Assembly (NCBI RefSeq): GCF_015209745.1
Contig: NZ_CP063657.1
Coordinates: 2,542,001-2,606,000, forward strand
DNA from: Lysobacter avium
GTDB lineage: Bacteria > Pseudomonadota > Gammaproteobacteria > Xanthomonadales > Xanthomonadaceae
Direction: 5' to 3'
DNA: 64,000 nt
Positions within the stretch are counted from its first letter, which is position 1. Each line of letters opens with the position of its first letter. A program made the translations under genes and the position numbers. Shown piece by piece: positions 9,373 to 19,271 of this stretch. The notes under the pieces are model-generated. The model had not been told where the DNA came from. It saw only the letters and a program-made list of their open reading frames with translations, and searched no databases.

Positions 9373-9978
9373 TCACATCAACTTCAACAATTTGGCGAGG
9401 TCGGCGCGCAGCCCGCCGGCGTCGAATCCGGGTGCGTAGCGCAACACCACGAAGCCATGCGGGTCGATCACATACACCGGCACGCCGGCGGGGTCGGCGA
9501 GGCCGGGGATGCGTTCGCGCCATTGTCCGGCGCCTTGTATCACCTTCAGCGTCCGCGGCACTTGGGCATCCGGCGGCGGCATACAGCCATTGCTGTCACA
9601 GACCCACAACACGTGGACGCGGTCCGCATCCTTGCCGAACAGGCGCCAGACGGTATCCAGGTCATGGGCGAGCCGTTCGCACTCGCTGCCGCAGGCGTCC
9701 GGCGGGGCCAGCATGATCCGCCAGGTGCGCTCGCCGGGATTCCAGGCGTATGCGCCGCCCTCGGCCGTTTCCGGCACCAGCTCGCGCAGGTCGGTGGGCG
9801 GCTGCAGCAGTTCGCCGTGGTTCTTGCGGCCCTCGGGCTGCCATCCGGAAAACCGCAACGCACCGGCAATCAGCATGCTGCCGAAGAACAGGACACCGAT
9901 CGCTACCAGCATCGTCCGGTTGCGGTTGCGCGCGCGGATATCCACCGTCGGCGGCGTCTCGGGCTGCGAAGTGCTCAT
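9373..9978 (-). CDS. Membrane-anchored SCO/thioredoxin-like oxidase assembly protein
   Basis: A 201-residue protein with one N-terminal membrane anchor (residues about 23-42) and a periplasmic domain. The domain has a CGSEC (CxxxC, C96/C100) motif in the position where SCO copper chaperones and thioredoxin-like proteins carry their active cysteines. The fold-like pieces RTWRIMLAPPDACGSECERL, DRVHVLWV and PVYVIDPHGFVVLRY follow. A second pair, C127 and C132, is present. The His that serves as the third copper ligand in SCO proteins, just before the YLIDPDG-like strand, is not seen. A disulfide-reductase role on CuA or its chaperones is therefore inferred rather than copper carriage. Its start overlaps the SURF1 stop by one base (TGATG). 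Confidence 0.7.
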   Translation of the reverse strand: MSTSQPETPPTVDIRARNRNRTMLVAIGVLFFGSMLIAGALRFSGWQPEGRKNHGELLQPPTDLRELVPETAEGGAYAWNPGERTWRIMLAPPDACGSECERLAHDLDTVWRLFGKDADRVHVLWVCDSNGCMPPPDAQVPRTLKVIQGAGQWRERIPGLADPAGVPVYVIDPHGFVVLRYAPGFDAGGLRADLAKLLKLM

Positions 9979-10721
9979 CAGTGCTTGTCCATGGTCGGCG
10001 GGCGCTTGCGGCGCCGTGGTTTGCGGAAAGTCAGGATCAACGCGGTCACCAGTACCGCGAGCGCCAGGCCGAACCACTGCAGCGCATAGCCGCGGTGCTT
10101 GGCCGGTGGCAGCGTATTGGGCAGCAGGGCGAGGTCACGCTCGTAGCCCAGCGGCGAGGCCGGGTCCAGGCGCAGCACCCGCGGCGCCAGCGGTGTGCCC
10201 GCGGCGGCACTGATGGCCGGGATATCCAGGCGCAACATCAACCAGCCTTCGGCCTGCTGGGCCATGCCGGCGCCCAGCGCAATGCCGCCCGACGGAGGCG
10301 GTGCCAACAGGCCCTGGACCTCGATGTGCCCTTCCGGGCGCTCCACCGACGGCATCGCCCGGTCACCGGGCAACGGCAGCCAGCCCAGGTCCACCAGCAA
10401 AGGCTGGCCCTGGCCGGGGACAAAGATCCGGTACGCCTGCACCCCGACGCGCCCATCGCGCTGCTGGTTGTCCAGCAGCCACTGGGGGCCGGGCGCGAAC
10501 TCACCGCTGCCCCGCGCCCACTGGTAGCGGTCCTGCGAGCCGGGATCGGCGGCCGCGTCGAGCCCCACCGGCTGGCGTGAGGCAAGGACCTGCGCCGCGT
10601 CGTCCAGCATCGCCTGCTTTTCCACCGCCCGCTGCGATTGCCATACGCCCAGCCGCGCGAAGCCGGCGATGACCGCCAACGTCAGCAACCAGCCCAAGAC
10701 AAGCTGCGACCTGCGACTCAT
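9978..10721 (-). CDS. SURF1-family cytochrome oxidase biogenesis protein
   Basis: A 247-residue SURF1 homologue, assisting heme A insertion into subunit I. It has the diagnostic two-helix hairpin topology: an N-terminal helix (residues 9-25) followed by a FARLGVWQSQRAVEKQAML motif, and a C-terminal helix LQWFGLALAVLVTALIL. Between them lie the family pieces LLDNQQRDGRVGVQAYRIF and LLVDLGWLPLPGDRA, then the terminal HRGYALQWFGLA. It is placed with ctaA and cyoE, all cofactor and assembly functions. Confidence 0.92.
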   Translation of the reverse strand: MSRRSQLVLGWLLTLAVIAGFARLGVWQSQRAVEKQAMLDDAAQVLASRQPVGLDAAADPGSQDRYQWARGSGEFAPGPQWLLDNQQRDGRVGVQAYRIFVPGQGQPLLVDLGWLPLPGDRAMPSVERPEGHIEVQGLLAPPPSGGIALGAGMAQQAEGWLMLRLDIPAISAAAGTPLAPRVLRLDPASPLGYERDLALLPNTLPPAKHRGYALQWFGLALAVLVTALILTFRKPRRRKRPPTMDKH

Positions 10722-10748
10722 GTCATATCCACGCCACGCTGCGATAAT
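10720..10748 (+). promoter_or_regulatory. Possible promoter for the DUF2909 gene
   Basis: ATGTCA (10720-10725) and GATAAT (10743-10748) are separated by 17 bases. They match sigma-70 -35 and -10 at four and five of six positions. A GGAG ribosome site at 10791 and the ATG at 10802 follow. This would divide the oxidase locus by transcribing away from SURF1. Confidence 0.45.
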
Positions 10749-10801
10749 GTCGACCCGCAGGCCGAAGGCCGAACTGGGCGCATCGGCGCTGGAGCATATT
10801 G

Positions 10802-11008
10802 ATGAAGACCCTGGTGATCGTAGGCTTCCTGATCCTGATTCTCTGGAACCTGGGCGCCGGCCTGTACTACATGCTGGTCGACAAGGGCGGCAGCAAGCGA
10901 ACCGTCAATGCGCTGACCCGCCGTGTCGCCCTGTCCATCGCCATGATCCTGGTCGTGATCATCGCCGCGAAGATGGGCTGGATACAGTTCCACGGCGTCA
11001 ACGGCTGA
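10802..11008 (+). CDS. DUF2909 twin-transmembrane protein
   Basis: A 68-residue protein with two hydrophobic helices: VIVGFLILILWNLGAGLYYML, and RVALSIAMILVVIIAAKMGW, separated by a short basic loop DKGGSKRTVNALT. This is the twin-transmembrane DUF2909 family that repeatedly occurs inside aa3 oxidase loci; its role is unknown, though oxidase assembly is a fair guess. The ATG at 10802 is preferred over a TTG one codon earlier because GGAG sits 7 bases upstream of it. It is encoded opposite to the neighbouring oxidase genes. Confidence 0.85.
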   Translation: MKTLVIVGFLILILWNLGAGLYYMLVDKGGSKRTVNALTRRVALSIAMILVVIIAAKMGWIQFHGVNG

Positions 11009-11256
11009 GCGTGCGGACCGGTCGCCATCGAGCCCAGGAGCGGTAGCCGCATTGCCTGCGGCCGACAGCCGCGGTTCCAATCCTGCAGTTGTCGAGGGTG
11101 CAGGGCCATCACGGTCGACATCGGCACGGTCAACAGCACCACCGTCGACAGCACCGGCACCGGCACCGGCACCTGCAACAGCAGCGCTGCCTGCAGGCCG
11201 GCAGCGTCTGGCCCAGGTAGGCGTCGCGGTAGGGGTAGGCGTCGCCGATGTACCGC
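11009..11256 (+). repeat. Low-complexity intergenic block with short tandem and direct repeats
   Basis: This 248-base gap between two convergent genes holds 3.8 copies of the hexamer GCACCG (11151-11173) and a 12-base direct repeat GGTAGGCGTCGC at 11216-11227 and 11234-11245. GTAGGCG (11235-11241) can pair with CGCCTAC (11254-11260) across the ctaE stop. A GC-rich stretch near 11034-11085 has the look of a degenerate palindromic intergenic repeat. No open frame here has coding character. It may act as a transcription-end region. Confidence 0.5.
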
Positions 11257-12135
11257 CTACAGCACGTACACGAAGATGAAGAGCATCAACCAGACCACGT
11301 CCACGAAGTGCCAGTACCACGCCACGGCCTCGAAGCCGAAGTGGTCGTCCTTGGTGAAGTGGCCCTTCAGGCAGCGGAACCAGATCACCGCAAGCATGAT
11401 CGTTCCCAGGGTGACGTGCGCGCCGTGGAAACCGGTCAGCAGGTAGAACGTCGAGCCATAGATGCCCGAACCCATGGTCAGGTTCAGCTCCGAGTACGCG
11501 TGCATGTACTCCTCGGCCTGGAAGAACAGGAACAGGCAGCCCAGCAGCACCGTCAGCCCCAGGCCAACCAGCAGCGCCGTCCGGCGACCGGCCTTCAACG
11601 CGTGGTGGGCGGCGGTCAGCGTCACGCCGGAGGTGAGCAGGATCAGCGTATTCACCAGCGGCAGGCCCCAGGCCGGCACCGTCTGGTAGGCACCACCCAC
11701 CGCGCCGGGACCGTTGCTCGGCCAGGCCGCGCTGAACCCGTCCCACAGCAGCGCGTTGGTCATCATGCCGTCGCCCGCGCCGCCCAGCCATTGCAGTGAC
11801 AACTGCCGGGCGAAGAACAGTGCGCCAAAAAAAGCGCCGAAGAACATCACCTCCGAGAAGATGAACCAGATCATCCCCATCCGGAACGACACATCCACCT
11901 GGCGGTTGTATTTGCCGCTGACGGATTCGCGGATGACGTCGCCGAACCAGCCAAAGAACACCGCGATCATCAGCACCACGCCGACGATGAACGTCCAGCG
12001 GCCCCAGCTCGTCTGGTTCAGCCATGCCCCGGCACCGGTCATCATCACGAACAGTGCGACCGAACCCAGGATCGGCCAACGGCTGTGGTGCGGGACGAAA
12101 TAGGCTTCTGGTGACTGGGCTTGGGCTTGGGCCAT
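11257..12135 (-). CDS. ctaE: Cytochrome c oxidase subunit III
   Basis: Subunit III (CtaE/CoxC) of the aa3 oxidase, 292 residues and about seven helices. Typical pieces are YFVPHHSRWPILGSVALF, WFIFSEVMFFGAFFGALFFAR, the proton-uptake-region Glu in FFQAEEYMHA, and the C-terminal YWHFVDVVWLMLFIFVYVL. The chosen start is MAQAQAQ at 12135, which has a GGAA 9 bases upstream; an ATG 21 bases earlier has no ribosome site. It is separated from ctaG by a 38-base gap. Confidence 0.95.
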   Translation of the reverse strand: MAQAQAQSPEAYFVPHHSRWPILGSVALFVMMTGAGAWLNQTSWGRWTFIVGVVLMIAVFFGWFGDVIRESVSGKYNRQVDVSFRMGMIWFIFSEVMFFGAFFGALFFARQLSLQWLGGAGDGMMTNALLWDGFSAAWPSNGPGAVGGAYQTVPAWGLPLVNTLILLTSGVTLTAAHHALKAGRRTALLVGLGLTVLLGCLFLFFQAEEYMHAYSELNLTMGSGIYGSTFYLLTGFHGAHVTLGTIMLAVIWFRCLKGHFTKDDHFGFEAVAWYWHFVDVVWLMLFIFVYVL

Positions 12136-12173
12136 GGCGGCGGTTCCGTTATGCAAGGGGTGCGATGGAGCGT

Positions 12174-12773
12174 TCAGGGCGCGGACACCGGCACCGGTGC
12201 CGGATGGTCCGCCAGCGCCTGCTCGGCGGTGAGCGAGTCATTCTTGAAGAACGTGTAGGACAAGGTGAGCGTCTTGATGTCCTTGGGCAAACTGGGGTCG
12301 ACGATGAAGCGCACCGGCATGTCGCGTGACTCGCCTGCCGCCATCGTCTGGGCGGTGAAGCAGAAGCACTCGGTCTTGCTGAAGAAGCCCGAGGCCCGCG
12401 CCGGCGCAACCGACGGCACTGCGCTGCCCACGATCGTGCGGTCGCTCTTGTTGTGGGCGAAATACGTCGTCTCGTACTGCTGGCCGGGGCGCACCTTCAT
12501 GCTCATCTCGCCGGGCTTGAACGCCCACGGCAGCTTGGAGTTCACCCCGCCGTCGAACTGGACGGTGATGATCCGGTCCTCGTCCACCACGCCGGGCTTG
12601 CGCGATTCGCTGGCCGTGTTGTCGATGCGGATGCCGAACACCTTCTGGCAGGCAATGCGGTACAGCGGCACGAGGCTGAAGCTGAAGGCGAACGCGATCG
12701 CCGCCGCCACCAGCATCTTGGTCAGGCCGGTCGTCGCGCGCCGCGGCGCCGGCTCGGGCGTCGGGCCGCTCAT
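12174..12773 (-). CDS. ctaG: CtaG/COX11 copper chaperone for the CuB site
   Basis: CtaG delivers copper to the CuB centre of subunit I. The 199-residue protein has one N-terminal anchor (residues 21-38) followed by PLYRIACQKVFG, the conserved Cys of the family, and the copper-binding CFCF in SKTECFCFTAQTM near residue 135. PVRFIVDPSLPKDIKTLTLSYTFF closes the immunoglobulin-like domain. The start ATG at 12773 overlaps the stop of the 46-residue upstream gene (ATGA). An upstream frame extension was rejected because it covers that gene. Confidence 0.95.
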   Translation of the reverse strand: MSGPTPEPAPRRATTGLTKMLVAAAIAFAFSFSLVPLYRIACQKVFGIRIDNTASESRKPGVVDEDRIITVQFDGGVNSKLPWAFKPGEMSMKVRPGQQYETTYFAHNKSDRTIVGSAVPSVAPARASGFFSKTECFCFTAQTMAAGESRDMPVRFIVDPSLPKDIKTLTLSYTFFKNDSLTAEQALADHPAPVPVSAP

Positions 12774-12910
12774 CGACCGATTACCCCGGTGAGGATGAAC
12801 CCGACATAGATCACCACCGCCACCAGCCCCATCCACAGCGCCGTGCGCACCGCCGCCTTGCGGCGGCCTGCGACCTGGTCAGCGGGCAATTTGGGGCGTT
12901 GGTCGGTCAT
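12770..12910 (-). CDS. Small single-helix membrane protein of the oxidase locus (46 aa)
   Basis: Reading the minus strand from the ATG at 12910 gives a 46-residue protein. It has a basic N-terminal cytoplasmic segment (MTDQRPKLPADQVAGRRKAA) and one membrane helix (TALWMGLVAVVIYVGFILTG). It lies exactly between ctaD (10 bases after its stop) and ctaG, and its TGA overlaps the ctaG ATG in the classic ATGA arrangement. Position and topology fit the small accessory proteins often found between ctaD and ctaG; function is unknown. It is too short for most automated gene callers. Confidence 0.8.
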   Translation of the reverse strand: MTDQRPKLPADQVAGRRKAAVRTALWMGLVAVVIYVGFILTGVIGR

Positions 12911-12920
12911 TGCCAAAAAC

Positions 12921-14537
<1,617 letters not shown>

Positions 14538-14581
14538 GGCCTACCTCTGGGATTCGTTGGGTGTAAACGCCGGCATGGCGA

Positions 14582-15481
14582 TCAGCGGGCGACCGCGACA
14601 GCAGCCGCGGCGTCGGTTTCGGTGGTGATTTCGGTGTCTGGCGGGAGCGCGGTCGCAACATCCGCGCCGGCCGACTTCTTCGAGGCCAGCCACTGCTGGA
14701 ACTCCGCCTTGGGAACGGCCCGGACCACGATCGGCATGAAGCCGTGGTCCTTGCCGCACAGTTCCGCGCACTGGCCGCGATAGATGCCGGGAGTGTCGAT
14801 GTCGGCCCAGGCCTCGTTGATGATCCCGGGCACCGCGTCCTGCTTCCAGCCCAGCGCGGGCACCCACCAGGAATGGATGACGTCGTCGGCGGTGATCACG
14901 AAGCGGACCTTGGTATCGACCGGCAGGACCAGTTCGTTGTCGACCTCCAGCAGGTAGGTCGGGTGCTCGTCATGGCCTGGCACGACCCCGCTCTGGCGGA
15001 TGCGGTCGTGCTCGCGATCCATCCGGCTGACGAAGCTGACATCCTCGCCCAGGTACTCGTATTCCCACATCCACTGGTAGCCGGTCACCTTGACCGTGAT
15101 TTCCGAATCGCGATGGTCGTACATCTTCACCAGCTTGGTGGTCGCCGGTGCGGCCATCACCACCAGCAGGATCACCGGGATCACCGTCCAGACGATCTCC
15201 AGCCGGGTGTTGTGCACGAAGGTCGTATCCGCCACCGCGCCGCGCGACTTGCGGAAGCGGAACATGGCGATGCCCATCGCGATGAACACCGCCACGCCGA
15301 TCCCCAGGCAGATCCACAGGGCCAGCATGTGCGCGTCGTAGGCGTTGTTGGACAGCGGGGTGACGCCGCGACCCATGTTGAGCTGCCAGCGCACCGGATC
15401 CGCGCTCTGGGCGAACGCCAGCATGGGAGTCGCCATCGCGGCGAGCGCCACGGAGGTTTTCGTGAAACGACCGGCTTTCAT
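14582..15481 (-). CDS. ctaC: Cytochrome c oxidase subunit II
   Basis: Subunit II (CtaC/CoxB) carries the binuclear CuA centre that accepts electrons from cytochrome c. The 299-residue precursor has a signal peptide (KTSVALAAMATPMLAFAQSA), two membrane helices (residues about 50-75 and 95-115), and YQWMWEYEY. The CuA ligands are in HSWWVPALGWKQDAVPG and QCAELCGKDHGFMP. There is no C-terminal cytochrome c domain. The start at 15481 begins MKAGRFTK and precedes a good signal peptide; upstream in-frame sequence is not conserved. It is the first gene of the oxidase operon. Confidence 0.96.
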   Translation of the reverse strand: MKAGRFTKTSVALAAMATPMLAFAQSADPVRWQLNMGRGVTPLSNNAYDAHMLALWICLGIGVAVFIAMGIAMFRFRKSRGAVADTTFVHNTRLEIVWTVIPVILLVVMAAPATTKLVKMYDHRDSEITVKVTGYQWMWEYEYLGEDVSFVSRMDREHDRIRQSGVVPGHDEHPTYLLEVDNELVLPVDTKVRFVITADDVIHSWWVPALGWKQDAVPGIINEAWADIDTPGIYRGQCAELCGKDHGFMPIVVRAVPKAEFQQWLASKKSAGADVATALPPDTEITTETDAAAAVAVAR

Positions 15482-15901
15482 CAATTCGAGCCCCAAAGTC
15501 CGCTTGTAGGTCAGGTGGTACCGCTGTTCCGCTCCGCGAGTCGCCGCTGCGAGGTCCGCGTTCGGCTGCCGCGGGTGGTCGAACGGTTGCTGGCGAGCCC
15601 GCGCGGGGCCCGTCACGTCGGTGGAGACGCTACGGATAGTGCTGAGAAGGGTATCCGTGCAGATGGACCGCGGCAAGCGATCTCCTGCCAGAGACGGGGC
15701 GGACTGTCCTTGACCCGGGTCATTTCGGCCTGGCCGACCCGCGGCTGAACGCGCCCATGCCGGGAGCTGAACGAGCGCCGAAACGCCCTTCGCGACTTCT
15801 CTGAAACCCCCACCGTGCAAGGCATTGCGCACCCTTTTCCCCTAGACTTCAGACCTGCCATCCTCCTGCCCCCTGTACGCCTTCCAGCCCGAGCGGTATC
15901 G
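15482..15901. other. Divergent control region between ctaC and putA
   Basis: A 420-base gap between the divergent ctaC and putA genes that must hold promoters for both. No open frame with coding character, no tRNA-like fold and no clear terminator was seen. No -35/-10 pair with an acceptable spacing could be singled out. TTGCGC (15827-15832) and TAGACT (15845-15850) upstream of putA are only 12 bases apart. Confidence 0.5.
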
Positions 15902-18900
15902 ATGACCACCCAACCTCCTTTCACCGGTCTGTCGACGCCGCATGCGGCGTTGATCAGCCCGGAGTTGCCCCCCGCCGGCTCCGGCGCACGTGCCGCCCTG
16001 ACGGCCGCCTGGTCCCGCGACGAGGCCGAGCATGTCCACGCGCTCGTCAAGCAGGCCACCCTGCCCCCGACCGAACAGGCCGCCGTGCAGGCGATGGCCG
16101 CCGACCTGGTGCAGCGCGTGCGTGCGCGCGCATCGGAGCAAGGCGCCATCGAGGCCTTCATGCGCCAGTACGACCTGGGCAGCGAGGAAGGCGTGCTGTT
16201 GATGTGCGTGGCCGAAGCCCTGCTGCGCATTCCCGATCCACTCACCACCGACAAGCTGATCCGAGACAAGCTCGGCGATGCCGACTGGAAGCGCCACGTC
16301 GGCCAGTCCGACTCGGTGCTGGTCAACGCGTCGACCTGGGGATTGATGCTCACCGGACGGCTGGTGGACCTTGCCGATGACACCAAGCGGGACGTGCACG
16401 GCGCATTTTCCCGGCTGGTGGGGCGCGTTGGTGAGCCGGTGATCCGGCTGGCGGTGCGCCAGGCGATGCGGATCATGGGCCACCAGTTCGTGATGGGGCA
16501 GAACATCGGCGAAGCGCTGGCGCGCGGGCGTAAGGGCAGCAACGCCCATTACCGCTACTCCTACGACATGCTGGGCGAGGCCGCATTCACCGCCGCCGAT
16601 GCGGAGCGCTACCTGCAGGCCTACCGCGACGCGATCATCGCCATCGGTGCCAATGCGAACTACGTGGGCAGCGACGTGTTCGCCACCCCCAGCATCTCGG
16701 TCAAGCTGTCGGCGCTGCACCCGCGCTACCAGCACGCCCAGCGCAGGCGCGTGCTCGCCGAACTGACCCCGAGGGTGCTCGAACTGGCACAGCTGGCGCG
16801 GCGCCACGGCATCGGCTTCACCGTCGACGCCGAGGAAGCCGACCGCCTGGAACTGTCGCTGGACGTTTTTGAAGGCGCCTACACCGATGCCTCCCTGGAG
16901 GGTTGGGAGGGCTGCGGCCTGGCGATCCAGGCGTACCAGAAGCGCGCTCCGGAAGTGATCGACTTCATCGCCGAACTGGCCCGCCGCACCGGCCGCCGGA
17001 TCCCGGTCCGCCTGGTCAAGGGTGCGTACTGGGACAGCGAGATCAAGCGTGCCCAGGTCGACGGCTATCCCGGCTATCCGGTATTTACCCGCAAGCCCAA
17101 CACCGACGTGTCCTACCTGGCCAATGCGCGGCGCATGCTGGCCGCCGCCGATGCGATCTACCCGATGTTCGCCACCCACAACGCGCACACCATCGCCGCC
17201 GTGTATGCGATGGCCAACCGCGACGGCAAGCGGGTGGAGTTCGAGTTCCAGAAGCTGCACGGCATGGGCGATGACCTGTATGCCGAGGTGATTCCCGCCG
17301 ACCGCCTCGACGTGCCGTGCCGGGTGTATGCGCCGGTCGGCAGCCACGAGGAATTGCTGCCCTACCTCGTCCGCCGGCTGCTGGAAAACGGTGCCAACTC
17401 CAGCTTCGTCAACAGCATCACCGACGAGAGCGTCCCCGTTGCCGACCTGGTGCGCGATCCGCTGCAGGCCGTGGCCGCGTTCGACGGCATCCCCCACCCG
17501 CGCATCCCGCTGCCGGTGGACCTCTTCCGTAGTTACGCCGATTCACTGAAGTATTGCGACAGGAGCAATTCGATGGGCGTCAATCTTGCCGACGATGACC
17601 GGCTGCGCGCGCTGGCCGAGCAGGTCAACCACGCCGCGGCCCAGGAATGGCGCGCCGCGCCGCTGGTGCCGGGCGCCACCCCGTCGGGCGACACCCGCGC
17701 GGTCACCAACCCGGCCGATCGACGGCAGGTGGTCGGCCATTGGCTGCCCGCCAGCACCGATGTGGTGGAGAAGGCGCTCAGCAACGCCGTCGCCGCGTTC
17801 CCGAAATGGAACCTGACCCCGGCGGCTGACCGCGCCGCGATCCTGGAGCGCGCGGCCGACGTGCTGGAGTCGCGCATGGCCGAATTCATCGCCATGTGCA
17901 GCCGCGAGGCGGGCAAATCGATTGCCGATGGCGTGGGCGAGGTCCGCGAGGCGGTGGACTTCCTGCGCTACTACGCCAGCCAGGCCCGGATCATGTTCGA
18001 GCCCGAGCCGCTGCCCGGCCCGACCGGCGAGTCCAACACGCTGGAACACGGCGGCCGCGGCGTCTTCGTCTGCATCAGCCCGTGGAACTTCCCCCTGGCG
18101 ATCTACCTGGGCCAGGCCGCCGCTGCGCTCGCCTCGGGCAATACCGTGATCGCCAAGCCGGCAGAGCAGACCAACCTGATCGGCTACGCTGCCACGCGCC
18201 TGATGCACGAGGCCGGCATTCCCGAGGACGTATTGCAGTTCGTGCCCGGCGAGGGCGCCACCGTGGGCGCGGCATTGACCGGCGACCGCCGCATCGCCGG
18301 CGTTGCCTTTACCGGGTCCAACGAGACCGCCAACGCGATCAACCGCGCGCTGGCGGCACGCGACGGCGCGATCGGCACCCTGATCGCCGAGACCGGCGGC
18401 CAGAACGCGCTGATCGCCGACTCTTCCGCGTTGCCAGAGCAACTGGTGCAGGACGCGATGGCCTCGGCCTTCACTTCGGCCGGCCAGCGTTGCTCGGCGG
18501 CGCGGGTGTTGTTCGTGCAGGAGGACATCGCCGACAAGGTGGTGACGATGCTCGCCGGCGCGATGGCCGAGCTCAAGGTCGGCGACCCCGGCCTGCTTTC
18601 CACCGACGTGGGTCCGGTGATCGACAACGACGCGCTGAAGATGCTGCAGAAGCACGCCGACCGCATGGACCGCGAGGCCACCCCGATCGCGGTGGTGACG
18701 CTCGGCGAAGACACCGCGCACGGCACCTTCTTCGCGCCACGCGCCTACGAGCTGCGCTCGCTCGACCAGCTTAAGAAGGAAGTGTTCGGGCCGGTGTTGC
18801 ACGTGCTGCGCTGGAAGGCCGACGACCTGGACGGGGTGATCGACGCGATCAACTCCACCGGCTATGGCCTGACCCTGGGCGTGCACTCGCGCATCGATGC

Positions 18901-19129
18901 CACGGTGGACCGGATCGCGGCACGGGCGCGCGTTGGCAACTGCTACGTCAACCGCAACCAGATCGGTGCGGTGGTCGGCGTGCAGCCCTTCGGCGGCCAG
19001 GGACTGTCGGGCACCGGTCCCAAGGCCGGCGGACCGCAGTACATGACCCGCTTCACCACCGAGAAGACCGTCACCATCAACACCACGGCGTCGGGTGGCA
19101 ACGCCTCGCTGCTGACGCTGGGCGACTGA
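15902..19129 (+). CDS. putA: PutA, bifunctional proline dehydrogenase / P5C dehydrogenase
   Basis: PutA oxidises proline to glutamate in two steps, with FAD in the PRODH domain and NAD in the aldehyde dehydrogenase domain. The product is 1075 residues. PRODH-barrel motifs include SVKLSALHPRY and IPVRLVKGAYWDSEIKRAQ near residue 375. The dehydrogenase domain has FTGSNETANAI, Glu830 (IAETGGQNA) and the catalytic Cys864 (SAGQRCSAAR). There is no N-terminal ribbon-helix-helix domain, so this is a purely catalytic PutA that would not repress its own gene. The start ATG at 15902 was taken over an in-frame ATG 87 bases upstream, which would add unconserved sequence. Confidence 0.96.
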   Translation: MTTQPPFTGLSTPHAALISPELPPAGSGARAALTAAWSRDEAEHVHALVKQATLPPTEQAAVQAMAADLVQRVRARASEQGAIEAFMRQYDLGSEEGVLLMCVAEALLRIPDPLTTDKLIRDKLGDADWKRHVGQSDSVLVNASTWGLMLTGRLVDLADDTKRDVHGAFSRLVGRVGEPVIRLAVRQAMRIMGHQFVMGQNIGEALARGRKGSNAHYRYSYDMLGEAAFTAADAERYLQAYRDAIIAIGANANYVGSDVFATPSISVKLSALHPRYQHAQRRRVLAELTPRVLELAQLARRHGIGFTVDAEEADRLELSLDVFEGAYTDASLEGWEGCGLAIQAYQKRAPEVIDFIAELARRTGRRIPVRLVKGAYWDSEIKRAQVDGYPGYPVFTRKPNTDVSYLANARRMLAAADAIYPMFATHNAHTIAAVYAMANRDGKRVEFEFQKLHGMGDDLYAEVIPADRLDVPCRVYAPVGSHEELLPYLVRRLLENGANSSFVNSITDESVPVADLVRDPLQAVAAFDGIPHPRIPLPVDLFRSYADSLKYCDRSNSMGVNLADDDRLRALAEQVNHAAAQEWRAAPLVPGATPSGDTRAVTNPADRRQVVGHWLPASTDVVEKALSNAVAAFPKWNLTPAADRAAILERAADVLESRMAEFIAMCSREAGKSIADGVGEVREAVDFLRYYASQARIMFEPEPLPGPTGESNTLEHGGRGVFVCISPWNFPLAIYLGQAAAALASGNTVIAKPAEQTNLIGYAATRLMHEAGIPEDVLQFVPGEGATVGAALTGDRRIAGVAFTGSNETANAINRALAARDGAIGTLIAETGGQNALIADSSALPEQLVQDAMASAFTSAGQRCSAARVLFVQEDIADKVVTMLAGAMAELKVGDPGLLSTDVGPVIDNDALKMLQKHADRMDREATPIAVVTLGEDTAHGTFFAPRAYELRSLDQLKKEVFGPVLHVLRWKADDLDGVIDAINSTGYGLTLGVHSRIDATVDRIAARARVGNCYVNRNQIGAVVGVQPFGGQGLSGTGPKAGGPQYMTRFTTEKTVTINTTASGGNASLLTLGD

Positions 19130-19271
19130 TCTTTCACCTCTGACCCGGCGTGGTTGGACGGGTCGCATCGCATCCACGCGTGCGCCGACGGCGCCGCGGC
19201 GATGCATGCGCGTCACAGTTACCTGTGCGATAAAAGTCCGGCGCAGCCACTGCGCCAGCACCAGGTGACCC

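Noticed and set aside
11052..11279. Ala/Pro/Val-rich frame across the repeat block next to ctaE
   Set aside because: It arises from the short tandem repeats, lacks a ribosome site, and runs antisense over the ctaE 3' end.
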